The notes under the pieces are model-generated. The model ran no database searches and had not been told where the DNA came from. It saw only the letters and a list, made by a program, of their open reading frames with translations. From Pseudoduganella violacea (GTDB taxonomy: Bacteria; Pseudomonadota; Gammaproteobacteria; Burkholderiales; Burkholderiaceae_D): a stretch of 64,000 bases of DNA. The position numbers and the translations under genes were made by a program. Below are positions 1 through 8,632 of the stretch, in pieces (within the stretch, counting starts at the first letter, position 1; each line of letters begins with the position of its first letter). Location of the stretch: contig NZ_JACHXD010000008.1 of NCBI RefSeq assembly GCF_014191875.1, positions 124,001-188,000 on the forward strand, in the 5' to 3' direction.

Positions 1-523
1 CCATGCTGCCGCTGGTCATGCGGCGGAAAGGAATCTTGCGCGCCACGGCGGCTTGCACGATGGCGCCCGTGCTCGGGCCAAGGCGCACATCTTCATCCAG
101 GTCGCGCAGTTCGGTCAGGGCGGCGTTCAGGTCGAACGGCGTGTCGTCCTGGGCGGCCTTGCACAGCTTCTCGGCCAGCTCCACGGCCAGACGACCCACG
201 GCTTCCTCGGTGTATTCGACCACCATCTGGAAGATGCCCGTTTCCAGCGTCTGCGTGGTGCGGCTGAAGGTCACGGGGCAACCCGCTTCCGCCTGCAGCG
301 CCAGCGCCGCCAGCTCCAGCACATGGGCCATCGGCACATTGTCGGCGTGGCCGGCCGGCTGGAATTGCGGGATGCGCGGGAAACGGCTGCGCAGACGCTC
401 TTCGAAGCCGGGCAGCTTGTCCACCGCGTGTTCTTCCGGCGTGCAGGAGACTATCGCCTCGACCGCCGTATGGTGGCTCCAGAGGTTGGGGCCGCGCAGC
501 GCGCGGGTACGAATCACTTCCAT
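1..523 (-). CDS. cphA: Cyanophycin synthetase CphA, N-terminal part (runs off left edge)
   Basis: Reading leftward from the ATG at 523 gives 174 codons with no stop, so only the N-terminal domain is present. It begins MEVIRTRALRGPN and contains the LGPSTGAIV segment, both typical of the cyanophycin synthetase N-terminal domain and clearly paralogous to the start of the next gene upstream (LRVTHLRGPN, LGPSTGNIV). CphA polymerises Asp and Arg into cyanophycin (multi-L-arginyl-poly-L-aspartate), a cytoplasmic nitrogen store. An AGGA ribosome site lies just before the start, and only 69 bases separate it from the cphA2-like gene, so the two are probably co-transcribed. The ATP-grasp and Mur-ligase domains lie outside the window, so activity cannot be judged. 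Confidence 0.88.
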   Translation of the reverse strand, partial: MEVIRTRALRGPNLWSHHTAVEAIVSCTPEEHAVDKLPGFEERLRSRFPRIPQFQPAGHADNVPMAHVLELAALALQAEAGCPVTFSRTTQTLETGIFQMVVEYTEEAVGRLAVELAEKLCKAAQDDTPFDLNAALTELRDLDEDVRLGPSTGAIVQAAVARKIPFRRMTSGSM

Positions 524-592
524 TTGTATTCCTGTCTGTTTATTCTTGGCCGGCGCGCTCTTACGCCGTGCTTTTACGCCGCGCTTCTATGC

Positions 593-2767
593 CTATTTAC
601 CGCTATTCCAGTCGAAGGTGCGCAGCGCCGCATCCATCAGCTCCGGACTCAGGCCCAGCGCCCAGCCGGCGCCGATGGCGGCCAGCACGGCTTCCCGATG
701 CGCTTCCTGGCTGGCCGGCAGACAGCTAGGCGGCAGCACGGCCAGTTCGTCGGCACCGGAGGCCAGCACGAAGCCGTCGGCGCCCAGGAAGACGGCGCGG
801 TTGCCGTCCTGGCGGTGCGCCGCCAGCGCCGGCACGTCGGCGTTCAGGCCGTAGAAGATCACGGCGCCGTCGCACAGCTCGGCCATATCCACCACTTGCG
901 CGTCGGAGGCGTTCAGCACCGCCGCGCCTTCCGGCAGCACCACGTCGACCTGGGTGCGCAGCACGCCATACATTTTTTCTTCGGAATCGATGTAGAACTC
1001 GCCCAGCTCTTCATGGCCCGTGGCGTCGGTGACGATGCCCACGGTGCACTTGTCGTAGGCATAGCCTTCGGTCAGCACCATGCGGTTGCTGTTGGCGAAG
1101 ACGGCGGCTTCCACATTCTTGTTGAGCAGCAGGCGCTGGCCGGATTCCCACTCGCTCAGCGGGCCGCGCGCGACCTTGCGGCCATTCAGGTAGATGCCGT
1201 CCTCGCAGCTCAGGCCCACGTGCTTGGCGTTAGTTTGCAGCATCCAGGCGGTGAGGCGGGCGATCAGCGCGGTATGGCGCTGGCCGGACACGCCGACGAT
1301 GGGAATGCGGCCGTCCTCGTCTTCGGCGAACAACTCGTCGACAATGGCGGCGCCGACCGGGCGCACCTTGCCGCCGTGGGCGGGTTTCAGGTGGGCCAGC
1401 AGGCCGGGGCTGGCATTGACTTCGATGATGGCGCCGCCCTGCTCTTCGAGCGGACGGGAAATGTCTTCGGCCACCAGGTCGATGCCGGCGATGTCGAGGC
1501 CGACCACGCGGGCGGCCAGGGCGGCCATCTCGGCCACGTCTGGATGCACTTCATCGGTGACGTCGTTGGCGACGTTGCCGTTCAGCTGGATCAGCACCTT
1601 GCGGCCCGCATCCGGCACGGAATCCGGGGTCAGCCCCTGGCGCTGCAGGTCGAGCAGCACTTCTTCCGATTCGCGCGGCTGCACGATATTCAGCGGGAAT
1701 TCTTCGGTGGTGCCGCGGCGCGGATCGGTGTTGATCTGGGTGTCGACCAGTTCCTGCACGGTGGACTTGCCGTCGCCGACCGCCCACAGCGATTCGCCGC
1801 GCGAGGCGGCGATCAGGCGGCGGCCCACCACCAGCAGGCGGTGCTCGTTACCGACGATGAATTTTTCCACGATCACGCTCTTGCTGCCGCCACGGGCAAC
1901 GGCGATGTCGTAAGCGGCCTTCACATCGGCCTCGGTGCTCAGGTTCAGCGACACGCCACGGCCATGGTTGCCGTCATACGGCTTGACCGCGACCGGCAGG
2001 CCGATATCCTGCGCTTCTTCCCAGGCTTCGTCGGCGCTGCGTACCAGCACGCCTTCCGGCACCGGCACGCCGGCCGAGGAGAGCAAGTCCTTGGTCATGT
2101 CCTTGTCGCTGGCGATGCCTTCGGCGATGGCGCTGGTGTTGTCGGTTTCGGCGGTCCAGATGCGGCGCTGGCGCGCGCCATGGCCCAGCTGCACCAGATT
2201 GCCGTCGGTCAGGCGGATATGGGGAATCTTGCGGTCGGTGGCGGCATCGACGATATTGCCGGTGCTCGGGCCCAGGCACAGCGATTCGACCAGGTCGGTC
2301 AGGCTGGCGACGGCGCCGGCCACGTCGTAAGGACGGTCTTCGATGGCGGCCATCAGCAGGTCGCGGCCAGCGGCCAGCGCGGCGCGCCCGACCTGTTCCT
2401 GGCGGGTGCGGAATGCCATTTTGTAAATGCCGCTGCCTTCGGCGGTCTGGCGGGTCTTGCCGAAACCGGTGCGCATGCCGGCCAGATTTTGCAGCTCCAG
2501 TACAACATGTTCCAGGATGTGGCCGGCGTAAGTGCCGCCGCGCAGGCGCTCCAGGAAACCGCCGCGCTCGCCCACGCCGCAGCGGTGCTCGATCAGGTTC
2601 GGCAGCATGGCGGTCAGGCGCTCGTACAGGCCGGGCAATTTATCGGAGGGGAATTGCTCAAGCTCGCCGATGTCCAGCCAAGCTTCGATCACCGGGCGAT
2701 AGGTCCAGATATTGGGTCCACGCAGATGCGTTACGCGGAGAACTTCGATGTCTTTCTTCTTTGTCAT
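593..2767 (-). CDS. cphA2: CphA2-like (CphA') cyanophycin synthetase with degenerate Mur-type P-loop
   Basis: 724 residues, shorter than the roughly 870-900 of standard CphA. Order: N-terminal cyanophycin synthetase domain (about 1-200), ATP-grasp domain (about 210-480, with KPYDGNHGRGVSL and IEVNASPGLLAHL), then a Mur-ligase-like domain. Near residue 490 the position of the usual GTNGKTT P-loop reads GVSGQRHTA, so the Lys and Thr needed for ATP binding by the Mur half are missing. In the known CphA2 family this goes with use of beta-aspartyl-arginine dipeptides, needing only the ATP-grasp site. It is first in a minus-strand operon with the full-type cphA 69 bases downstream. The assignment to the CphA2/CphA' class is from domain logic; substrate use is inferred. 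Confidence 0.85.
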   Translation of the reverse strand: MTKKKDIEVLRVTHLRGPNIWTYRPVIEAWLDIGELEQFPSDKLPGLYERLTAMLPNLIEHRCGVGERGGFLERLRGGTYAGHILEHVVLELQNLAGMRTGFGKTRQTAEGSGIYKMAFRTRQEQVGRAALAAGRDLLMAAIEDRPYDVAGAVASLTDLVESLCLGPSTGNIVDAATDRKIPHIRLTDGNLVQLGHGARQRRIWTAETDNTSAIAEGIASDKDMTKDLLSSAGVPVPEGVLVRSADEAWEEAQDIGLPVAVKPYDGNHGRGVSLNLSTEADVKAAYDIAVARGGSKSVIVEKFIVGNEHRLLVVGRRLIAASRGESLWAVGDGKSTVQELVDTQINTDPRRGTTEEFPLNIVQPRESEEVLLDLQRQGLTPDSVPDAGRKVLIQLNGNVANDVTDEVHPDVAEMAALAARVVGLDIAGIDLVAEDISRPLEEQGGAIIEVNASPGLLAHLKPAHGGKVRPVGAAIVDELFAEDEDGRIPIVGVSGQRHTALIARLTAWMLQTNAKHVGLSCEDGIYLNGRKVARGPLSEWESGQRLLLNKNVEAAVFANSNRMVLTEGYAYDKCTVGIVTDATGHEELGEFYIDSEEKMYGVLRTQVDVVLPEGAAVLNASDAQVVDMAELCDGAVIFYGLNADVPALAAHRQDGNRAVFLGADGFVLASGADELAVLPPSCLPASQEAHREAVLAAIGAGWALGLSPELMDAALRTFDWNSGK

Positions 2768-2786
2768 GTTTTTGCTCTAGTACCTC

Positions 2787-2804
2787 TTGCGGTATACTCC
2801 GCAA
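2787..2804. promoter_or_regulatory. Inverted repeat in the cphA2 leader
   Basis: TTGCGG and CCGCAA flank a 6-base spacer, about 20 bases upstream of the cphA2-like start codon (2767) and inside the divergent region shared with the ABC exporter gene. It could be an operator or a leader hairpin. Only the symmetry is seen; no regulator is identified. Confidence 0.3.
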
Positions 2805-2987
2805 AAGCAGGCCGCCCTCTTCTAAGTCTAATGATGCATAGCTGACAGAATACCGTAAATAACAGCTACCTTCCGCCGTTACTGCTACTCGTGTTAGCGT
2901 TTCGCTTTTTAAGGCCCGGTCCGATATTTTCCCACTGTTTCGCCATCCTTGCCAGTTTGCAAGGACCGCCCTGGAGTATGTTGCACA

Positions 2988-5273
2988 ATGATAAAAACCC
3001 AGCTTGCCCTTGAACCCAGCCGCACAGAACTGCCTGAAGTGTGGCGCTCCGAGGTGCAAAACCAGCTTTCCACCGGGGAAAACGTTTTGAGTGCGCTGGA
3101 GGTTGACCTCGACGCTAAATTACATTTCGCCAAAGGTATCGTCCTGCTCACGGAGCGCCGCATTATGGCACGCGCACCGGGGCAAACGGTATGGCAGCAA
3201 TGGGCTTATCGTCGTGGAATGTCTCTAAAATTGCACGACCACGCGGGCGTCGGCCACCTGGAGTTATTCGATCAACAAGGCCGCCTGGACGCCTGGCGTT
3301 TTACGCTGGGCCAGAACCTGCAGGCGCTGCGCCTGAGCGAACTGTTCGCGCCCGTGCTGGACAGCCACCTGTCCGGCCAGCCCCTGCTGCGCGAGGAAGA
3401 ACACGCCTGCCCGACCTGCAAGGCGCCGCTCGAGCCGGACCAGGAAGAATGCCCGATCTGCACCAAGGTGGTCCACACGCCGCCCTCCACCTGGACCCTG
3501 TTCCGCCTGTGGCGCTTTGCCAAGCCTTACCGCTGGCCGCTGCTGGCCGGTTTCCTGCTGATGCTGGCCTCGACCGGCGCCCACATGATTCCGCCCTACC
3601 TCAGCATGCCGCTGATGGACAATGTGCTGATCCCTTATCAAAACGGCAAACCGGTCGATACCCATCTGGTCTTCCTGTACATGTCCGGCCTGACCGCCTC
3701 CGCCGTCCTGGCCTGGGTGCTGGGCTGGGGCAAGACCTATGTGCTGGCCCTGGTGTCGGAGCGCATCGGCGCCGACCTGCGCACCACCACGTATGAACAC
3801 CTGCTGCGCCTCTCGCTCGAATATTTCGGCGGCAAGCGCACCGGCGACCTGATGTCGCGCATCGGCAGCGAGAGCGACCGCATCTGCGTCTTCCTGTCGC
3901 TGCACCTGCTGGACTTCGCCTCCGACTGCCTGATGATCATCATGACGGGCGTGATCCTGTTTACCATCGATCCCTGGCTGGCCATCGTCACGCTGGCGCC
4001 CCTGCCCTTCATCGCCTGGCTGATCCACCTGGTGCGCGACCGCCTGCGCACCGGCTTCGAAAAGATCGACCGCGTCTGGGGCGAAGTGACCAATGTGCTG
4101 GCCGACACCATCCCCGGCATCCGCGTGGTCAAAGCCTTCGCCCAGGAAGCGCGCGAAGCGAACCGCTTCCGCACTGCCAACAAGCACAATCTGGCCGTCA
4201 ACGACCGCCTGAACAAGGTGTGGTCGCTGTTCTCGCCCACTGTTTCCTTCCTGACCGAGCTGGGGATTCTGGTGATCTGGGTGTTCGGCATCTGGCAGGT
4301 ATCGAAATCGCATATCACCGTCGGCGTGCTGACCGCCTTCGTGACCTATAGCACGCGCTTCTACGGCCGCCTCGATTCCATGAGCCGCATCGTCTCGGTG
4401 ACGCAGAAATCGGCGTCGGCCGCCAAGCGCATCTTCGATATCCTGGACCACGTGTCGAGCGTGCCGGAACCGGTCAACCCGGCCAAGCTGGAAAAGGTGG
4501 AAGGCAATATCACGCTGCGCGAAGTGGGCTTCCGCTACGGTAACCGCGCCGTCAACCGCGGCGTGTCGCTCGACATCAAGGCCGGCGAGATGATCGGCCT
4601 GGTGGGCCACAGCGGCTCGGGCAAATCGACCCTGGTCAACCTGATCTGCCGCTTCTACGACGTGGCCGAGGGCGCGATCCTGCTGGACGGAAAAGACATC
4701 CGCTCCTTCGCCGTCTCCGACTACCGCCGCAATATCGGCCTGGTGCTGCAGGAGCCCTTCCTCTTCTTCGGCACCATCGCCGAGAATATCGCCTACGGCA
4801 AGCCGGATGCCACGCGCGCCGAAATCATCGCCGCCGCCCGTGCCGCCCACGCCCACGAATTCATCCTGCGTCTGCCGCAAGGCTACGACTCGATGGTGGG
4901 CGAACGCGGACAAGGCCTGTCCGGCGGCGAACGCCAGCGCATCTCGATCGCGCGCGCCCTGCTGATCGACCCGCGCATCCTGATCCTGGACGAAGCGACC
5001 GCCTCGGTCGACTCGGAAACCGAAAAAGAAATCCAGAAGGCGCTGGACAATCTGGTGGCCGGCCGCACCACCATCGCCATCGCCCACCGCCTGTCCACGC
5101 TGCAGCGCGCCAACCGCCTGGTAGTGATGGACCGCGGCAAGGTGGTGGAGGAAGGCCCGCACGACGAGCTGATGGCCAAGGAAGGCGCTTACTACCGTCT
5201 GTACCAGGCCCAGGCCCGTAACGTAGACACCGACCTGGATGACACTGCAAGGAAACGCTATGACGACAATTGA
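2988..5273 (+). CDS. Cyanophycin-associated ABC exporter (fused permease/ATPase) with zinc ribbon
   Basis: About 761 residues from the ATG at 2988 (GGAG 11 bases upstream); an in-frame TTG at 2949 is less likely. The N-terminal ~120 residues look like a bacterial PH-like domain, followed by a zinc-ribbon pair CPTC (141-144) and CPIC (155-158). A six-helix type I exporter membrane domain follows, then an ATPase with Walker A GHSGSGKST (about 540), signature LSGGERQR (about 643) and Walker B ILDEATASVD. Such half-transporters act as homodimers. It is divergent from the cyanophycin synthetases and overlaps the DUF1854 gene by 14 bases; this pairing recurs next to cphA genes in betaproteobacteria. 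The substrate is unknown. The extra N-terminal PH-like and zinc-ribbon parts are unusual for an exporter. Confidence 0.85.
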   Translation: MIKTQLALEPSRTELPEVWRSEVQNQLSTGENVLSALEVDLDAKLHFAKGIVLLTERRIMARAPGQTVWQQWAYRRGMSLKLHDHAGVGHLELFDQQGRLDAWRFTLGQNLQALRLSELFAPVLDSHLSGQPLLREEEHACPTCKAPLEPDQEECPICTKVVHTPPSTWTLFRLWRFAKPYRWPLLAGFLLMLASTGAHMIPPYLSMPLMDNVLIPYQNGKPVDTHLVFLYMSGLTASAVLAWVLGWGKTYVLALVSERIGADLRTTTYEHLLRLSLEYFGGKRTGDLMSRIGSESDRICVFLSLHLLDFASDCLMIIMTGVILFTIDPWLAIVTLAPLPFIAWLIHLVRDRLRTGFEKIDRVWGEVTNVLADTIPGIRVVKAFAQEAREANRFRTANKHNLAVNDRLNKVWSLFSPTVSFLTELGILVIWVFGIWQVSKSHITVGVLTAFVTYSTRFYGRLDSMSRIVSVTQKSASAAKRIFDILDHVSSVPEPVNPAKLEKVEGNITLREVGFRYGNRAVNRGVSLDIKAGEMIGLVGHSGSGKSTLVNLICRFYDVAEGAILLDGKDIRSFAVSDYRRNIGLVLQEPFLFFGTIAENIAYGKPDATRAEIIAAARAAHAHEFILRLPQGYDSMVGERGQGLSGGERQRISIARALLIDPRILILDEATASVDSETEKEIQKALDNLVAGRTTIAIAHRLSTLQRANRLVVMDRGKVVEEGPHDELMAKEGAYYRLYQAQARNVDTDLDDTARKRYDDN

Positions 5274-5730
5274 TTTCAAACTGGGGCGCGACAGCTTCGG
5301 CCGCCTCAACCTGACCACGGCCGACGGCGTGCTGCACGAGCATGTGTCGCCGGTGCGCGCCTTCCCCATCCAGGCGCCGCTCGACGGCCTGGCCCTGGTC
5401 AACACCGACGGCAAGGAAGTGGCCTGGATCGAACGCCTGGAAGACCTGCCCGCCGATTACGCCGCCATGGTGGCCGAGGAATTGGGCGGGCGCGAATTCA
5501 TGCCCGAGATCAGCCGCATCGTCGACGTGACCAGCTTCGCCACGCCCTGCACCTGGACCGTGGCCACCGACCGCGGCGAAACCGACTTCGTGCTGCGCGG
5601 CGAGGAAGACATCCGCCGCATCGGCCGCGACGCGCTGCTGGTGTCGGACACGCACGGCATCCACTTCCTGATCCGCAACCAGTGGGAACTGGACAGGCAT
5701 AGCAAGAAGATTCTAGACCGCTTCCTGTAA
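5260..5730 (+). CDS. DUF1854 protein, cyanophycin-associated
   Basis: 156 residues starting MTTIDFKLGRDSFG. The ATG at 5260 is preceded by AAGGAA and lies inside the end of the ABC exporter gene, which suggests translational coupling. No signal peptide or membrane segment is visible, so it is probably cytosolic. The sequence fits the DUF1854 family, known from cyanophycin loci. Its function is not established; the tight coupling suggests that it works with the exporter. A terminator follows directly. Confidence 0.8.
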   Translation: MTTIDFKLGRDSFGRLNLTTADGVLHEHVSPVRAFPIQAPLDGLALVNTDGKEVAWIERLEDLPADYAAMVAEELGGREFMPEISRIVDVTSFATPCTWTVATDRGETDFVLRGEEDIRRIGRDALLVSDTHGIHFLIRNQWELDRHSKKILDRFL

Positions 5731-5739
5731 GACCCCAAA

Positions 5740-5763
5740 ACAGCCCTTCGGGGCTCTGTTTTT
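5740..5763 (+). terminator. Rho-independent terminator after DUF1854 gene
   Basis: ACAGCCC-ttcg-GGGCTcTGT hairpin with one bulge, followed by a T run, 10 bases after the stop codon. Confidence 0.8.
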
Positions 5764-5832
5764 GCCTGCAATCAATGTCCCCTCTTTCACGCGGGCTAAA
5801 GTGAAGTTTCCTAAACGCAAAAGGAGACTTCC

Positions 5833-6872
5833 ATGGCCCGTGCTGTCATCTGCCTAGGCGATCCAACCTCGCATGGCGGCAAAGTTCTTGAGGGCGATCC
5901 CAATGCCACCATAGACGGCCGCCCAATTGCCCTGCGTGGGCATATGACATTGTGCCCACAATGCAAGGGCAAATTCCCAATCACTGAAGGACTGGATCAC
6001 CATAGCTTCGGCGGTATTGGCACGGCACTGGAAGGCATGAAAACCGCATGCGGTGCGACCCTGATTGCTACTCAGCATCTCATGACTGCCGACGAGCAGT
6101 CCGAACACGAATCCGCCGATGTTTATGATGTAGATCTGGGTGAGGACAACGCTCAAGCTGAGAAAGAAAGGGCATTCAGCAGTTCAGAGCAACATCCGCC
6201 AACTAGTGCCACACCCGGCATTGCACGCATGAATTCAAGCTGGGCTGGTGCCGAAGGAAAGAATTCCGGTCCTGTTTCCAAAGCTCCTCATGCGCTGTTT
6301 AAAGAGCGCCAATATGAGGCGGTCTATGAAAAGGGGATATTCATTGGAGTTCGAAATTCGCTAGACACAAGTCAGTCTATTAGTGATGACGCGACAAGGA
6401 TTCAGCTAAATACGCTTGATTCCATCAGGCATCTAATTGCTGAACAAAAGATGAACGCGATTCTTGAAGTACCCACTTCCTATGGTGCAAAGTCCTTTTC
6501 ACCCGAATAGCAAAGCATCACCTTCATCAGGGAAAATATGATGCACTTCAGCTAATCAACCCTGGAGCTAACGCCGATGGCATATTCAAGACAGCGGAAG
6601 AAACAAATAAAAACAGTGACCTGGGGACAGAGAAAATTCCTACTGTCGGCAAAAATCCAGCCCATCCACAACAGGCTTGGGCATCGGGAATTAATATCCA
6701 CCACGCCGGCATCAACAACTTCACCGGAGTAACAGAAAAAGGCAGCGGTGTTTCCGAGGGATGCCAAGTTGTTGCCAGCAATGATTGGGAAAACTTTATT
6801 GACTTGGTCGCGGAGAAAATTAATGGAAAATTTCAGATCCCATACTTTAATGTCTGGATTGTTCGAGAATAG
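5833..6872 (+). pseudogene. Frameshifted PAAR-domain effector with SEGC-type C-terminal domain
   Basis: A strong AAGGAG site precedes the ATG at 5833. The first frame (5833-6510, 225 residues) begins with a PAAR domain (about 1-90), the repeat protein that caps VgrG spikes in type VI secretion, then a linker of lower GC. It stops just after a T4 tract at 6496-6499. The minus-one frame stays open from there to the stop at 6870-6872 and reads protein-like (GKYDALQLINPGANADGIF, INIHHAG, then SEGCQVV). One extra T in the tract would join both into about 346 residues. IHHAG plus SEGC resembles the His and Ser-x-Gly-Cys active-site layout of L,D-transpeptidase-like enzymes; that reading is an inference. 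No VgrG or other T6SS gene is adjacent. The break may be real or a homopolymer error. Confidence 0.65.
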
Positions 6873-6897
6873 CTACATATATTTCCTCTTAGCCATT

Positions 6898-7319
6898 ATG
6901 CCATTTTTTTGCATTCGATGGAGGCAAGGGCAAGCACTTCCCTCATCTCGAATTCGGAAAAGACGATGCAAGCCTTATCTGTATTTATCATTGATGGCGT
7001 CTACGGATTTGATGAAGGTGGCGAGATATATTTTTTCCCTTCAAAGAAGGCGCAAAAATCGCTACCCCACTATCCGGCAAACGACAAGGTTGGCATTGGT
7101 TTTTCAAATTCCGATACAGCAATCTCCATGTTCGGGTTAAGGGAAGACCTGAAGAAAATTGACCTGCATGCCATTTGTGCTGTACGGGGACTGGCGAAGA
7201 TAGAAGCATCCATCATCATGTTCGGAGAAGGGCCAGCCCGTCCCTGGTACACAATGAAATTAGAGCGGGTCATATGGCACTCGCCAGCGCAGATGGTTCC
7301 TTGTCGACCAGAGTATTAG
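6898..7319 (+). pseudogene. Possible broken immunity gene downstream of the PAAR effector
   Basis: Protein-like sequence is split over frames. From 6911 one frame reads FAFDGGKGKHFPHLEFGKDD and ends near 6990. Another, from an ATG at 6963, reads MQALSVFIIDGVYGFDEGG and continues to the stop at 7317-7319. The first piece would join an ATG at 6898 if the T7 run at 6904-6910 had one T fewer. No family is recognised. Its place directly after a PAAR effector and its low GC suggest a cognate immunity protein, which is a guess from position only. The end overlaps the convergent lipoprotein gene by four bases. Confidence 0.4.
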
Positions 7320-8632
7320 CGTGGCAAGGCAATCAGGATTTGCTGCGACGCATCCCAGCGCCGGGCGGCGCGGTCGAGCTGAAAGACGGTAAAGGGCACG
7401 AGGCCGACGACGTCGCCGCGCGCATCCCAGTCGATGTCGGCGTAGGCGCCGCTGTAGTCGATGTCGCGGCCCTGTTTGACGGCGGCCAGGGCTGCGCCGA
7501 TCTCTTGCGGGCCAACCTTGTCGCCGGGACCGTTCATCACCAAGCGCAGCGCGTCGCGGATTTGCAGGCCGCTGGGGTTGCGGCTGCCGCTGCTGAATCC
7601 GGCACGCTCGATGGCCAATGCCATCACCATCACGATGTCGTAGGTGGGTGCGGTGAAGTCCTGCGGTTCGCCGCCGTATTGGGCGATGTAGGCGCTGCGG
7701 AAGGCCCGGTATGAGGCGCTGCCGTAGACGCCAATGGTGGCGGCCGAGCCGCTAGCGCCGCCGATGATGCTGTTCGGATTGGCCAGGTTGTCGACAAAGG
7801 TCTGGTTGCCGGCGGCGGTGCCAGGCAGCAGCCACAGGTCGGGATAGTTGTAGGGTAGCGCTTCGTTCAGCACATTGGCGGCGATGTCGGCGGCGAGGAT
7901 GCCGTTCAAGATCACGTCCGGCTTGGCCTCGAAGACCTGCTTCAGATAGGAGTCGAAACCGCTTTTCAGGCCGAAGGGAATGGCGACGGTGCGCACCACC
8001 TGCCCGCCCAGCGCCTGAAACGCGGGCGTAAACAGGCTGTTCAAGCCGGCGCCGAAAGCATCGCCTTCGTTGACCACCACCACGGCGCGCCGCTTGCCCG
8101 CGTCGAAAGCCACTTTCGCCAGCACCGGCGTGGCGTCCACGTCGGAGACGCCGATGCGGTACATCAGATCGTCGTCGGCCACCGTGCTCAATGTCGGCGA
8201 GGAGCTCGACTCGGTCAGTATCGGCACGCCTTTGGCGCGCGCCAAAGGCAGCAGGCTCAAGACGCGGGTCGATGTCGAGACGTTGAGGATTTGCACGCCG
8301 GCGTCCAGCAGTTGCTGGCCCATGGCCTGGGCCTCATCATTGTCGCGCGCCACCAGGGCGATGGCGTTCAAGCGCTTGCCGAGCACCCCGCCCGCCTCGT
8401 TGATCTGGCGCGCGGCCAGCAGCACGGCGTCGCGCGTGGACGTGCGCCAACCAACGGAGCCGATATTGATGGCGTTGGGGTCGAGCATGGCTTGAATGGG
8501 ATTGGCGGGCAGCGGCGTGCTGGCGTCCTTGCCGCCACCACCACCGCCGCAGGCCACCAGCAAGGCCAGCGCCGCCAGCAGCGGCAAGGCGCGGCGGCGC
8601 GCGCTAGAAGCGGTATTCGTATTGAATGGCAT
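7316..8632 (-). CDS. Orphan periplasmic-binding lipoprotein (branched-chain amino acid ABC type)
   Basis: 438 residues. A basic N-terminus, hydrophobic stretch and lipobox LVAC followed by a glycine run indicate a lipoprotein anchored at about residue 28. The rest matches type 1 periplasmic-binding proteins (Peripla_BP_6, LivJ-like): INIGSVGW, ARQINEAGGVLGKRL and a two-lobe pattern. There are no permease or ATPase genes nearby. Its start overlaps the end of the TonB receptor gene by 29 bases, so the two are one operon, and a YfiR-like protein and sensor kinase are divergent. This favours a role in sensing, or in passing a ligand imported by the receptor, rather than classic ABC uptake. The ligand is unknown. 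Confidence 0.82.
   Translation of the reverse strand: MPFNTNTASSARRRALPLLAALALLVACGGGGGGKDASTPLPANPIQAMLDPNAINIGSVGWRTSTRDAVLLAARQINEAGGVLGKRLNAIALVARDNDEAQAMGQQLLDAGVQILNVSTSTRVLSLLPLARAKGVPILTESSSSPTLSTVADDDLMYRIGVSDVDATPVLAKVAFDAGKRRAVVVVNEGDAFGAGLNSLFTPAFQALGGQVVRTVAIPFGLKSGFDSYLKQVFEAKPDVILNGILAADIAANVLNEALPYNYPDLWLLPGTAAGNQTFVDNLANPNSIIGGASGSAATIGVYGSASYRAFRSAYIAQYGGEPQDFTAPTYDIVMVMALAIERAGFSSGSRNPSGLQIRDALRLVMNGPGDKVGPQEIGAALAAVKQGRDIDYSGAYADIDWDARGDVVGLVPFTVFQLDRAARRWDASQQILIALPR

Noticed and set aside
53..2845. 930-residue plus-strand reading antisense to the cyanophycin synthetases
   Set aside because: Rich in His, Gln, Ala and Gly as expected for the antisense frame of high-GC coding DNA; the opposite strand has clear enzyme motifs.
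3264..5414. 716-residue minus-strand reading opposite the ABC exporter
   Set aside because: Antisense shadow of a gene with complete Walker and signature motifs.
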